Positions 6,392 through 15,261 of a stretch of 43,569 bases of DNA are shown here, piece by piece; the first letter of the stretch is position 1; every line of letters begins with the position of its first letter. Source of the stretch: an uncultured Caulobacteraceae bacterium (GTDB lineage: Bacteria > Pseudomonadota > Alphaproteobacteria > Caulobacterales > TH1-2); contig CALBST010000404.1 in NCBI GenBank assembly GCA_937967425.1, positions 1-43,569 on the forward strand. The letters run 5' to 3'. The notes under the pieces are model-generated. The model was not told the DNA's origin. It saw only the letters and a list, made by a program, of their open reading frames with translations, and did no database searches. The position numbers were made by a program, and so were the translations under genes.

Positions 6392-8596
6392 TTAGAAACG
6401 CTGCGACAGCGAAACGCCGAACTCCTGCGGCGGGCCGAACACCGAGAAGCCAATGCCGACGTTCTTGATGACGTGCAGGCGATAATCTTCGTCGGTGAGG
6501 TTCTTGCCGTAGACCGAGAGCGTGAAGCCCGTTGGCGATTCCCAGGACGCGAATGCGCTGAGGAGGCCGTGGGCGTCTTCCAGCACTTCCGGGTTGTTCG
6601 ACGGATCGAAGTAGAATTCGTCTTGCCACTGGTAGTTCACGCGCGTTGCGAACTCGCCGCCGAACAGATCCCATTCGCCGTCAACGAACACGTTGTACTG
6701 ATGCTCAGGCGAACGCGGCAGCGTGTTGCCCTCGTAAGGCAGCGTGCCGACACCTGACACTGCGTCCGAGGTATAGAACGCTTCCAGACGCGTGTATGAA
6801 CCGCCGAGGGTGATGTTCTCGTTGAGCGCGAACGCGGTCTCGATTTCGATGCCCGACGATTGGGCGTCGGCGTTCGAGGTTGCGAGGTTTAGGCCAAGCA
6901 GCTCGTAGACCTGCAGATCGCTGTAATCGAGCAGGAATGCTTCGGCGTTGATGCGCCAGCGGCCATCGAGCCACGTCGTCTTCATGCCGACGGCGTAGTT
7001 GTCGAGGATTTCGCTGTCGATTGGCGTCGCAGCTTGTAGCGCCGTTTGGGTCGTGCTGACGAACGAGCCGGCTTTGTAGCCACGGTCATAGCTGATGTAG
7101 AAGCGCGCCTCTTCCACCGGTTCGACCGAGAGCGCGAGGCGCCATGTGGGCTCCTCGAACGTCTCGCTTGCAGTGACGTTGTACGGTGAGCCTGCCGGGC
7201 CGAGCGGAATGCCGACCGGTGGGTTGAGGCCGCCTTCGTTGTCGATGGCGATCTGATGAATCTCGCGCTCGTCGCGGGTGTAGCGCAGACCGGCCGTGAA
7301 CTCGAAGTACTGCGCGAATGGCACCGTCATTTGGCCGAAGACCGCGTAGCTGGTGTTGGTGCCGTCTTGCAGGAAGCTGGTGTCGCCACCAAAGCTCGGC
7401 GGTGCGATCGGCAGCGCAGCTTGCACGATGAAGCGTTCGTCGCGCTCAACGTTTTCCTGCATGAAGTAGACGCCGGCGACCCAATCGATGTTCGAGGTGT
7501 CCGGCGAGACAATGCGAAACTCTTGGCTGATTTGATCGGACTCTTCGCTAGCTCTGTCGTCAACCGCCAGCGGGAAACCGGGGAACGGCAGGCCGCCAAG
7601 GTTATCGCGCCAGGAATACTCGTTGTTGCGATACGAGGTCAGCGACACGAAGTTGAAGTTCTGGCCTTCATGTTCCGCGCGGAACGTCACGCCGTAGTTC
7701 GTGCGCTCCTGGTAATTGTCCGGCGACGAGAAGCTTTGGCGGATATCCAAGCCGGCGCGGAGGCCATCGACGATGGCGACGAAGGCTGGGTTCGTCGAAG
7801 GCGTCGTCACCGGGATACGCGCGTGGCCGTCCATGTCGTCGTTTGAGTAGTCGACGCCGGCCAAGAACGACCAGTTGCCCGCTTCAGTGAGGAACTGCGC
7901 GCGCGCGCCCCAGGTCGTGCCGCCTTCCAGGCCCTCGCCCGTCGGCGCGAACTCAGCGTAGCCCTCGTTGGTGCTGTAGATGCCGGCGAAACGCAGCGCC
8001 GAATTTTGGCCAATCGCGGCGTTGTACATTCCTTCGACGCCGTAGCGATCGAAGCTGCCAGCGCTTACGCTGATCTCGCCTTCGTTGTCGAACACGGGAC
8101 GGTTGGTGTAGACGTTGAGCGCGCCGCCGGAGGCGTTGCGGCCGTAAAGCGTGCCTTGGGGGCCGCGCAGAATTTCAACGCGGTTCACATCGAGAAATGT
8201 GAGCGAGCTCGCGCCCGCGCGACCGATGGAGACTTCGTCGATGGAGATGCCGATCGAGGGATCGCTCGCGGCAGAGTCGCTCGTGGTGCCGACGCCGCGA
8301 ATGTAGAGTTGAGGTTCGCCGATGTTGAATTGGGTGAGGGTGACGCCCGGCGCGCGGTTCGCGACATCTTGAATACCGGCGGCTGCGGAGCGCTCGAGAT
8401 CTTCCTCGGTGAACGCGGTGATCGCGACGGGCACGTCCTGCAAGCTCTCTTCGCGGCGTTGCGCGGTGACGACGATCTCATCGAGAGCTGCGCCGTCCTC
8501 GTCTTGCGCGAACGCCGGCGCGGCGCCGATCGTCGTTGCTGCGGCGATCACTGCGAGTGACGCGCCGAAAATGTTGAGCCTCTTTTGTGCGGCCAT
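6392..8596 (-). CDS. TonB-dependent outer membrane receptor
   Basis: A 734-residue receptor expected to import a scarce or hydrophobic substrate across the outer membrane using TonB energy. It has a signal peptide (residues 1-30, cleavage after APAFA), a TonB-box-like EIVVTA (40-45), a plug domain with the typical RGPQGTLYGRNASGGALNV, and then a 22-strand-type barrel ending GVSLSQRF with the terminal phenylalanine used for outer-membrane assembly. I chose ATG 8596 because AGGAGGGGAGG precedes it and the signal peptide starts there. Receptors of this short-plug type are common in sphingomonads and caulobacters for aromatic, steroid or glycan uptake. Neighbouring catabolic genes suggest it imports their substrate (inference). 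Confidence 0.95.
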   Translation of the reverse strand: MAAQKRLNIFGASLAVIAAATTIGAAPAFAQDEDGAALDEIVVTAQRREESLQDVPVAITAFTEEDLERSAAAGIQDVANRAPGVTLTQFNIGEPQLYIRGVGTTSDSAASDPSIGISIDEVSIGRAGASSLTFLDVNRVEILRGPQGTLYGRNASGGALNVYTNRPVFDNEGEISVSAGSFDRYGVEGMYNAAIGQNSALRFAGIYSTNEGYAEFAPTGEGLEGGTTWGARAQFLTEAGNWSFLAGVDYSNDDMDGHARIPVTTPSTNPAFVAIVDGLRAGLDIRQSFSSPDNYQERTNYGVTFRAEHEGQNFNFVSLTSYRNNEYSWRDNLGGLPFPGFPLAVDDRASEESDQISQEFRIVSPDTSNIDWVAGVYFMQENVERDERFIVQAALPIAPPSFGGDTSFLQDGTNTSYAVFGQMTVPFAQYFEFTAGLRYTRDEREIHQIAIDNEGGLNPPVGIPLGPAGSPYNVTASETFEEPTWRLALSVEPVEEARFYISYDRGYKAGSFVSTTQTALQAATPIDSEILDNYAVGMKTTWLDGRWRINAEAFLLDYSDLQVYELLGLNLATSNADAQSSGIEIETAFALNENITLGGSYTRLEAFYTSDAVSGVGTLPYEGNTLPRSPEHQYNVFVDGEWDLFGGEFATRVNYQWQDEFYFDPSNNPEVLEDAHGLLSAFASWESPTGFTLSVYGKNLTDEDYRLHVIKNVGIGFSVFGPPQEFGVSLSQRF

Positions 8597-8632
8597 GAAT
8601 TCCTCCCCTCCTAGGTGTCGTTGTTGTTCCCA

Positions 8633-8677
8633 GGCTTGCAATATAAGACTGACCATGTAAATCCATTTATGCAAGCC
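8633..8677. promoter_or_regulatory. Inverted GCTTGCA sites in the divergent TonB receptor/DUF1295 promoter region
   Basis: GGCTTGCA (8633-8640) and TGCAAGCC (8670-8677) are exact inverted repeats 29 bases apart. On the plus strand TTGCAA (8636-8641), 16 bases, TAAATC (8658-8663) is a plausible promoter for the DUF1295 gene. The second arm gives CCTGGCTTGCAT reading toward the receptor gene, but no well-spaced -10 follows it. The arms may be facing -35 elements or a regulator site. Confidence 0.5.
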
Positions 8678-8697
8678 AGGATGCGACGAGGGCCCAA

Positions 8698-9657
8698 GTG
8701 GTGCATTTAGGAACCAGTTGGATCGGACCCGCCGGAGCTGTCTGGGCTCTCCTGGCGCTGATTTGGTTGATTTTGTCTTGGCGCGAGACGCGAGGGCGGG
8801 CTTGGCACCAAGTGCTGGCGGTGGCGCCGTTGGCGGGGTTTGCGCTCGCGCTTTGGGGGCCGGCTGACCTCGCCGAAGCGAGCGCTCTCTGGCTCGTCGT
8901 CGGCGCTGGAATCTTGGTTGCGTTGGTTGTGGCGTGGGCGTGGGGCACTGCCGCGCGCAATCACGGTGTCATGGACATCATCTATCCGCTCACTGTGTTG
9001 ACCGGCGCGCTCGTGGGCGCGTGGGCGACGGGGATCGATGTCTGGATCGCGGTGGCGCTCGCGCCGATCGCCGTGTGGTCGCTTCGTCTCGCCGTTCAAA
9101 CCTACGGCCACAACATGGGTTCCGAGCGCGAACCCTACGCCTCATGGCGTAAGCGTTTTGGCGCGAAATGGCTGTGGTGGAGCGCTTTTCAGATCCACCT
9201 TCTGCAGGGCGTGACGGTTTGGATTTGGTGCGCGCCGATCGCATTTGCGTTCGCCGCGCCCGAGCCGCGCCCGCTCTGGCCGCTGCTGGTTGGCATTGTG
9301 ATCTGGTTCGCGGGTTTCGCGCTGCAGATGACGGCGGATGGCCAACTCGCGGCGTTCAAGGCCGATCCCAGCAATCGCGGTAAACTCCTCGACACCGGCG
9401 TTTGGAGCTTCGTTCGGCATCCGAACTATCTGGGCGAGGCGATGGTGTGGTGGGGCTATTTCGCGTTCGCCTTCGCCCACCCGCTGGGCATGCTCGCCGT
9501 GTTCGCGCCCATCTATGCGACCTGGTTCATGGGGTACGCCTCGGCGGCGCCGTTCAAGGAACGGCACATGGCCCGGACACGACCTGAAGCCTGGGCCGCG
9601 TACTGCCGGCGCACCCCCCGATTCCTGCCCTGGCCGCGCCCCAAACCGGGAACCTGA
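8698..9657 (+). CDS. DUF1295 / steroid 5-alpha-reductase-like membrane protein
   Basis: A 319-residue integral membrane protein with about eight hydrophobic segments. It has the DUF1295 hallmarks YGHNMGSEREPYASWRKRFG near the middle and WSFVRHPNYLGEAMVWWGYF near the C-terminus (about residues 235-256). The latter is the NAD(P)H-binding-type motif shared by C-terminal 3-oxo-5-alpha-steroid 4-dehydrogenases and related methyltransferases. The start is GTG 8698. Family members are annotated as steroid reductase-like without proven substrate. Divergent transcription from the TonB receptor, and location next to the oxygenase operon, suggest it reduces an enone or modifies a terpenoid or steroid-like substrate (inference). 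Confidence 0.88.
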   Translation: MVHLGTSWIGPAGAVWALLALIWLILSWRETRGRAWHQVLAVAPLAGFALALWGPADLAEASALWLVVGAGILVALVVAWAWGTAARNHGVMDIIYPLTVLTGALVGAWATGIDVWIAVALAPIAVWSLRLAVQTYGHNMGSEREPYASWRKRFGAKWLWWSAFQIHLLQGVTVWIWCAPIAFAFAAPEPRPLWPLLVGIVIWFAGFALQMTADGQLAAFKADPSNRGKLLDTGVWSFVRHPNYLGEAMVWWGYFAFAFAHPLGMLAVFAPIYATWFMGYASAAPFKERHMARTRPEAWAAYCRRTPRFLPWPRPKPGT

Positions 9658-9676
9658 ACAGCGCCACAGACCTAGC

Positions 9677-9705
9677 TTGCATTACCGGAGTTAAGGGTGT
9701 TAGCC
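9677..9705 (+). promoter_or_regulatory. Promoter-like element of the oxygenase operon, TTGCAT-17-TTAGCC
   Basis: TTGCAT (9677-9682), 17 bases, TTAGCC (9700-9705), with the start point expected near 9712 and the ribosome site CGGAGGAAAG (9731-9740) downstream. The upstream flank CCTAGC gives the CCTnGCTTGCAT motif found before the SDR at 5432 and the TonB receptor. Confidence 0.5.
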
Positions 9706-9742
9706 TCCGGCCAAAGAGGCGAATGAGGCTCGGAGGAAAGCT

Positions 9743-11191
9743 ATGGGCGCTGACGGCAATATGCGGCGGATCGAAACCGGCGAACTGACCGGCGTCAATC
9801 TGCTCAACCCGTACATCCAGGGCATTTACGAGCCGGTCGCCAAGGAAGTGACGGCGCTCGATCTGAAAGTGATCGGCGAAATCCCGAAGGACTTGCACGG
9901 CGCCTATTATCGCAATGGCCCGAACCCGGTGCACGCGCCGCAGAACCTGCACCATTGGTTCGATGGCGACGGCATGCTCCACGCCATTCACTTCGAGAAC
10001 GGCAAAGCCTCATATCGCAATCGCTATGTCCGCACCGATGATTTCAAGGCGGAACTCGCAAACAATGTCGAGGCCGGCGGCGTCTTGCTGCCCGCGAACC
10101 GCGCGCGCGCGAACAAAGTGTATAAGGACACCGCCAACACCGATGTGATCATTCACAACGGGCAGCTGATGGCGCTCTGGTATATTTCCGGCACGCCGGT
10201 GCGTGTTGATGCGCGCACGCTGGAGACGATCGGCAACGAGACCTTCGGCGGCAAGCTGCCGCGCAACGTGTCCGCGCACTCAAAGGTCGATCCGGAAACG
10301 GGCGAGTTCGTGTTCTTCGATTATTCGCTCTACGAGCCGTGGATGACATTCGGCACGGTAAGCGCGACGAACGAACTCGTTCACTTCGAGAAGGTCGAGC
10401 TGCCGGGCCCGCGCCTGCCGCACGATATGGGCCTGACCAAGAATTACGTCGTTCTCCACGACCTGCCTGTGATCTTCACCGAGAGCGGGCTGCGCAACGG
10501 CATGTGGCAGATCAAGGTCGCTGACCAGCCCGCGCGCTTCGGCGTCGTGCCGCGCCGTGGCAAGGGCAGCGAGATCAAGTGGTTCGAGACCGACAGCTGC
10601 TACATCTACCACGTCATCAACACATGGGAGGAAGGCGACGAAGTCGTCATGACCGCATGCATGATGACGCCGAACGGCTTTGCGCCGAACCCGGACTACG
10701 GGCCCTATGCGGCGATGGTGAACATCCTCGCGCTGCACGCGGTGCCGGTGGAATGGCGCATGAACATGCGCACCGGCGAATGCAAGAAGCGCATCCTCGA
10801 TGATCGCATCGGCGAATTCCCGGTGGTGAACCTTGACTATGCGGCGAAGAAAACGCGCTGGTCATATCATGTCGCGATGTCGCCGGATCAGCTGCAGAAG
10901 TTTAAAGGCCTGTTCAAGTACGATCTCGAGACCGGCGCTGCGCAGGAATACATGTTCGAGCCGGGCATGTTCGGCTCGGAACCCGCCTACGCGCCGCGCC
11001 TCAATGCGAAAGGCGAAGATGACGGCTACGTCGTTGTGTTTGTCACCAATGAGAACACCGGCCAATCCGAAGCGCAGGTAATCGACGCGCAGAACTTCGA
11101 GAAAGGTCCGATCGCGCGCGTGCTGCTGCCGGCGCGTGTGCCGGCCGGCTTCCACGGGACTTGGGCCCGCGGCGATCAGATGGCCGGCTAA
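9743..11191 (+). CDS. Carotenoid-cleavage-type dioxygenase (RPE65/lignostilbene dioxygenase family)
   Basis: A 482-residue non-haem iron oxygenase of the carotenoid cleavage oxygenase family, which splits conjugated C=C bonds with O2 to give two carbonyls. The four iron-binding histidines can be placed at H179 (SAHSKVDP), H227 (LPHDMG), H290 (IYHVINTW) and H471 (FHGTW). The N-terminal signature YYRNGPNPVH and HWFDGDGMLHAI are intact. Length is normal and the ATG has a good ribosome site. Family substrates include carotenoids, apocarotenals, stilbenes and phenylpropenes such as isoeugenol; sequence alone does not decide. It heads an eight-gene operon with CoA-dependent catabolic enzymes and overlaps the next gene (TAATG), so I infer it starts a degradation pathway rather than pigment metabolism. 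Confidence 0.95.
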   Translation: MGADGNMRRIETGELTGVNLLNPYIQGIYEPVAKEVTALDLKVIGEIPKDLHGAYYRNGPNPVHAPQNLHHWFDGDGMLHAIHFENGKASYRNRYVRTDDFKAELANNVEAGGVLLPANRARANKVYKDTANTDVIIHNGQLMALWYISGTPVRVDARTLETIGNETFGGKLPRNVSAHSKVDPETGEFVFFDYSLYEPWMTFGTVSATNELVHFEKVELPGPRLPHDMGLTKNYVVLHDLPVIFTESGLRNGMWQIKVADQPARFGVVPRRGKGSEIKWFETDSCYIYHVINTWEEGDEVVMTACMMTPNGFAPNPDYGPYAAMVNILALHAVPVEWRMNMRTGECKKRILDDRIGEFPVVNLDYAAKKTRWSYHVAMSPDQLQKFKGLFKYDLETGAAQEYMFEPGMFGSEPAYAPRLNAKGEDDGYVVVFVTNENTGQSEAQVIDAQNFEKGPIARVLLPARVPAGFHGTWARGDQMAG

Positions 11192-12345
11192 TGTCGGCAT
11201 TCATCTATGACGCCGTGCGCACCCCGCGCGGCAAGGCGCGTCCCGATGGCGGGCTCGCGGCGCTGAAGCCGCAAGAGCTTGTCAGCGGGTTGATCGGCGC
11301 CATCGGCGAACGCACGGACGGGCCGGTGAAGCCTGATGCGCTCGTCGTCGGGGCGGTTGGCCAGATCGGCGCGCAGGGCGGCAACATCGCGCTTGTTTCC
11401 AAGCTGCACGCAAAGCTGCCGGATGAGACGGCGGCGTTCACGCTGAACAATTATTGCGTGTCCGGCCTGACCGCGATCGGCCAGGCGGCTGCGATGGTAG
11501 AGTCCGGCCAGGCCAAGAGCGTGCTGGCGGGCGGCGTCGAGATGATGTCCCGCGTTCCGTTCATGGCCGACAACGCCGATTACTACGCAGACGCGTCGTA
11601 CGATCGGCGCACACGCTACATTCCCGTCGCATTGGCCGCGGACCGGCTTGCGGAAGATATCGGCGTTTCGCGCGCGGAATTGGATCAAGCGGCGCTCGTA
11701 TCGCAGCAACGCACGGCGGCGGCGGAGGGCACGCCACTGGTGGCTTCGCGCATCGGCCTCAATGGATTGAACCGCGAAGAATGCGCGCGGCCCGCGACGA
11801 CTTTGGAGTCACTCGCCGCGCTTGCGCCGGCTTTTCCGGCATTGGCCGATCAGTATCGCGATGCCTTGGGCGATCGGGTCATCGATCATCGTCACACGGT
11901 TAGCCACGCGCCCCCGATGGCGGACGGCGCGGCGCTGGCGTTGGTCGGTGGTGAAGGCGCCGGCGCCAAGCCGAGAGCGCGCGTCGTTGCGTGGGCTGAA
12001 GCGGGCGGCGACCCAGCGCTATCGCTGACAGCGGGCTTCACCGCGATGGAGCGCGCTTTAGGGCAGACCAAGCTCGCACTGAGCGATCTTGACCGCATCG
12101 AGTTCATGGAAGCGTTCGGGGTCACGATCGTCAAGTTCATGCGCGACTACAAGCCTGATCCGGCCAAGGTCAACGTTGGCGGCGGGCACATGGCGAAGGG
12201 GCACCCGATGGGCGCGACCGGCGCGATCCTCCTTTCGTCTCTGCTGGATGCGCTCGATGCGAGCGACGGCAAGTATGGTTTGGTTGTGGCCGCTGGCGCC
12301 TCAGGTGTCGGCAGCGCGATGATTGTCGAACGGCTGGCGCGCTGA
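11191..12345 (+). CDS. Thiolase family acyl-CoA acyltransferase lacking the second catalytic cysteine
   Basis: A 384-residue thiolase of the acetyl-CoA acyltransferase type. The nucleophile C89 (NNYCVSGL) and the GHPMGATG histidine H338 are present. The C-terminal CxGGG element is altered: aligning GLATLCIGGGMG of Zoogloea thiolase with GLVVAAGASGVG here places A368 where the acid/base cysteine should be. Such a protein may be a slow or one-direction thiolase, or a KAS-like Claisen condensing or transfer enzyme. I chose ATG 11191, which overlaps the oxygenase stop as TAATG; upstream codons carry nothing of the fold. It overlaps the following ALDH gene by one base (TGATG). Confidence 0.9.
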   Translation: MSAFIYDAVRTPRGKARPDGGLAALKPQELVSGLIGAIGERTDGPVKPDALVVGAVGQIGAQGGNIALVSKLHAKLPDETAAFTLNNYCVSGLTAIGQAAAMVESGQAKSVLAGGVEMMSRVPFMADNADYYADASYDRRTRYIPVALAADRLAEDIGVSRAELDQAALVSQQRTAAAEGTPLVASRIGLNGLNREECARPATTLESLAALAPAFPALADQYRDALGDRVIDHRHTVSHAPPMADGAALALVGGEGAGAKPRARVVAWAEAGGDPALSLTAGFTAMERALGQTKLALSDLDRIEFMEAFGVTIVKFMRDYKPDPAKVNVGGGHMAKGHPMGATGAILLSSLLDALDASDGKYGLVVAAGASGVGSAMIVERLAR

Positions 12346-14039
12346 TGAACGCCGATCACCTCGCCCTGATTGAGCGGCACAAGCAACTGATCGCGCACGC
12401 CATCGAAGCGGTGGATACGCGCAAGAGCTGGAGCCCGTTCAAGGACTCTCCGTCAACGAAGATTCACGGCCCGGAGAAACCCGTTGCCGGAAAGGCGGCA
12501 TTTGAGGCGCGGCTTGGTCAACGCTTCGACTTGGAACAGCCGGGCGTGACTCATTGGGTGGGCGAAGAGGTTTCGCCCTACACGCAGGAAGCACTTGGGA
12601 TCACTTATCCCGTCAGCGAGCCGGCGGCGCTGGTCGAGGCGGCGTCAAAGGCGCTGCCGGCTTGGGCTAAAGCCGATCCGGAGCTGCGCATGGCGCTCTG
12701 CGCGGAAATGGCCGTGCGCCTCTATGAGCGCAACTTCGAAATGGCGCAGGCGGTGATGCATGTCGCTGGCCAAAGCTACACGCAGGCGTTCAGCGGTTCA
12801 GGCCCCAATGCGCTCGATCGCGGCATCGAGGCGCTGGCGTATGCGGCGAAAGCGATGCGCGGTGTGACTTCGCGTGCTGCCTATCACCGCGATTTCGCCG
12901 GCGAGCCGGTGGCGCTGGATAAGACTTATACGCTGCAGCCGCGCGGCATTGGCTTGGTCATTTGTTGCGCGTCCTTCCCGACATGGAACGCGTATCCGGC
13001 GATGTTCGCCAGCCTGGCGACGGGCAATCCGGTGATCGTCAAACCGCATCCCATTGCCGTGTTGCCGATGGCGATGGTTGTCGAAACTTGCCGTGATGTG
13101 CTGCGAGAGTATGGGTTCGACGCCAATCTCGTGACGTTGGCGGTCGATACGCTGGCGGCGCCGGTGGCGGGCAAGCTGGTCGACGATCCCGCCGTCCAGA
13201 TCATCGATTTCACCGGCAGCCCGCGTTACGGCGGCCATCTCGAACGCACGGTGACAGGCAAGCTGTTGTTCACCGAGACGGCCGGCGTGAACTCCATCGT
13301 TGTGGAGTCGGTGGACGATCTCACGCAATCGGCCCGCGCCATCGCCCGGGCGACGTGCTTGTTCTCGGCGCAAATGTGCACCAGCCCGCAAGTCGTCTAT
13401 GTGCCGAAAGACGGGATCAGAACCGGCGCCGGACATGCGACGTTCGATGAGGTCGCGCAGGCGATCGTGGCTGAGATCGATGCCTTGGCGGCAAATCCGG
13501 CGCAGGCCGCCGCGATCATGGGCGCGGTGCAAGGCCAAGTGAGTCTGGATGTCGTCAGCGAAACGCGCGACGCAGCTGAAAAGCAGGGGCTACGCGTCCT
13601 GCGCGAAGCGGCGCCCTACGAGCATCCGCAGTTTCCGAACGCGCGCACGATGACGCCGCTCGTACTCGCGGTGGAGCCGCAGCATCAGGAGCTTTATGCC
13701 GAAGAGCGGTTCGGGCCGGTGCTGTTCATTGTGGCAGACGCCAATGGTGATTCCGCCGTGGCGGAAGCGACGGATCTGGCGAAAACGCGGGGCGCCATAT
13801 CCTGCTATCTCTATTCGACGGACGAAGCGTTCATCGAGCGCTCCGTCGAACTCTACGAACGGGCTGGCGCCAACCTCTCGATCAATCTCACTGGCGCCAT
13901 GTGGATCAATTTCGCGGCCGCCTATAGCGACTATCACGTCACCGGGCTCAATCCGGCCGGCAATGCCTGCTTGACCGATATCGCCTTCGTTGCGTCGCGT
14001 TTCCGCATCGTGCAGCGCCGCCGCCCAATCGCGGCTTAA
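12345..14039 (+). CDS. PaaN-type aldehyde dehydrogenase family protein
   Basis: A 564-residue protein of the PaaN group of aldehyde dehydrogenases. Its N-terminal PSTKIHGPE, SPYTQEALGITYPV, AVMHVAGQSYTQAF and GPNALDRGIEALAYA follow the PaaN pattern rather than standard ALDHs. The ALDH core shows PRGIGLVICCASFPTWNA, E311 (FTETAG) and nucleophile C345 (AQMCTS). PaaN proteins occur with phenylacetate genes but have no settled role there; some relatives oxidise CoA-bound semialdehydes. In this operon the likely job is oxidising the aldehyde released by the cleavage oxygenase (inference). It overlaps the upstream thiolase by one base, and the next gene starts directly after the stop. Confidence 0.9.
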   Translation: MNADHLALIERHKQLIAHAIEAVDTRKSWSPFKDSPSTKIHGPEKPVAGKAAFEARLGQRFDLEQPGVTHWVGEEVSPYTQEALGITYPVSEPAALVEAASKALPAWAKADPELRMALCAEMAVRLYERNFEMAQAVMHVAGQSYTQAFSGSGPNALDRGIEALAYAAKAMRGVTSRAAYHRDFAGEPVALDKTYTLQPRGIGLVICCASFPTWNAYPAMFASLATGNPVIVKPHPIAVLPMAMVVETCRDVLREYGFDANLVTLAVDTLAAPVAGKLVDDPAVQIIDFTGSPRYGGHLERTVTGKLLFTETAGVNSIVVESVDDLTQSARAIARATCLFSAQMCTSPQVVYVPKDGIRTGAGHATFDEVAQAIVAEIDALAANPAQAAAIMGAVQGQVSLDVVSETRDAAEKQGLRVLREAAPYEHPQFPNARTMTPLVLAVEPQHQELYAEERFGPVLFIVADANGDSAVAEATDLAKTRGAISCYLYSTDEAFIERSVELYERAGANLSINLTGAMWINFAAAYSDYHVTGLNPAGNACLTDIAFVASRFRIVQRRRPIAA

Positions 14040-14040
14040 T

Positions 14041-15261
14041 ATGGCGGGCGGCGTTTACATCATCGGCGCCGCCATGACCGCGTTCGGTAAGCGGCTCAAT
14101 GACAGCGTGAAGTCGCTCACGGCGGAGGCTGTACGCGGCGTGCTCGCGGATGCGGGGGTCGAAGCGCGCGATATTGAAGCCGCATGGTTCTCCAATACGC
14201 GCCAGCCAATGCTTGAGGGCCAAAACACGGTGCGCGGTGAAATCGCGCTGAGGCCTATCGGCATCACGGGCGTACCGATCGCCAACGTGGAGAACGCGTG
14301 CGCGTCGGGCTCAACGGCGCTTCTGCAGGCAATGCACGCGATCCAAGCCGGCGCCGCCGAGGTCGCGTTGGTTGTGGGCGCTGAGAAGATGGTGTTTCCC
14401 GATCAGCCCGAGCGTGTCGCGGCGGCGTTCAGTGGCGGGACTGATGTCCACGATCGCGACGGCGTGCTCGCTTATATCGAACGTATGGGCGGCGAGCGGC
14501 CCGGGCCGGGCCGTAGCTTGTTTATGGATCTCTACGCCGCCCAAGCCCGCGCGCACATGCAGAACTTCGGCACGACGCAGGAGGATTTTGCCCGCGTTGC
14601 CGCCAAGAACCACACGCATGGCTCGAAGAACGCGCTAGCGCAGTATCGGACACCGTTCACGGTTGAACAGGTGCTGGCCGACAAGCCTGTGGTTTTCCCA
14701 TTTACGCGCGCCATGTGCGCGCCTGTAAGTGATGGTGCTGCGGCGCTTATCGTGTGCGGTGAGGCGGCGCTGCGAAGGCGCGGCGCCGGGCGCGCGGTGC
14801 GGGTGCGTGCTTGCGTTTTGCGCAGCGCTTCGGAGCGCGCAGCGGACGATTACGCCAATCACATCGGCCGTCGCGCCGCGAGCGCCGCCTATGAGATGGC
14901 TGGCGTCTCTGGCGGGGAGATCGATGTCGCCGAAGTGCACGATGCGACCGCCTACGCGGAGGTCCAGCAGATCGAAAATCTCGGCTTGGCCGCGCCTGGT
15001 GATGTTGGCGCCCGGCTTCGTGCAGGTGACTTCGCGCTCGGCGGACGCACGCCGGTCAATCCTTCGGGCGGGCTGTTAGCGAAAGGCCATCCGGTTGGCG
15101 CCACCGGCATCGCTCAGCTTTTCGAGTTGGTGACACAGCTGCGCGGCGAGGCTGGAGCGCGGCAGGTGGACGGCGCCCGGCTTGCCGCTGCTGAGAATGG
15201 CGGCGGTTTCCTAGGTGTCGAAGAGGCCGCGACGGTCGTCACTGTGTTGGAGCGCGCGTGA
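14041..15261 (+). CDS. SCP-x-type thiolase (lipid-transfer/thiolase family)
   Basis: A 406-residue thiolase of the SCP-x class, which cleaves branched or steroid side-chain 3-oxoacyl-CoAs in known members. It has nucleophile C87 (ENACASGS), the HDATAY motif replacing the usual NEAF loop, NPSGGLLAKGHPVGATG with the catalytic histidine, and ENGGGFLG near the C-terminus in place of CxGGG, as is normal for this class. ATG 14041 directly follows the ALDH stop; an upstream frame extension overlaps that gene and lacks thiolase sequence. The stop overlaps the next start (TGATG). It is the second of three thiolases in this cluster, indicating successive or alternative chain cleavage. Confidence 0.92.
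   Translation: MAGGVYIIGAAMTAFGKRLNDSVKSLTAEAVRGVLADAGVEARDIEAAWFSNTRQPMLEGQNTVRGEIALRPIGITGVPIANVENACASGSTALLQAMHAIQAGAAEVALVVGAEKMVFPDQPERVAAAFSGGTDVHDRDGVLAYIERMGGERPGPGRSLFMDLYAAQARAHMQNFGTTQEDFARVAAKNHTHGSKNALAQYRTPFTVEQVLADKPVVFPFTRAMCAPVSDGAAALIVCGEAALRRRGAGRAVRVRACVLRSASERAADDYANHIGRRAASAAYEMAGVSGGEIDVAEVHDATAYAEVQQIENLGLAAPGDVGARLRAGDFALGGRTPVNPSGGLLAKGHPVGATGIAQLFELVTQLRGEAGARQVDGARLAAAENGGGFLGVEEAATVVTVLERA

Noticed and set aside
7256..8560. Plus-strand open frames of 196 and 184 codons antisense to the TonB receptor
   Set aside because: Compositionally biased shadows of a clear receptor gene.
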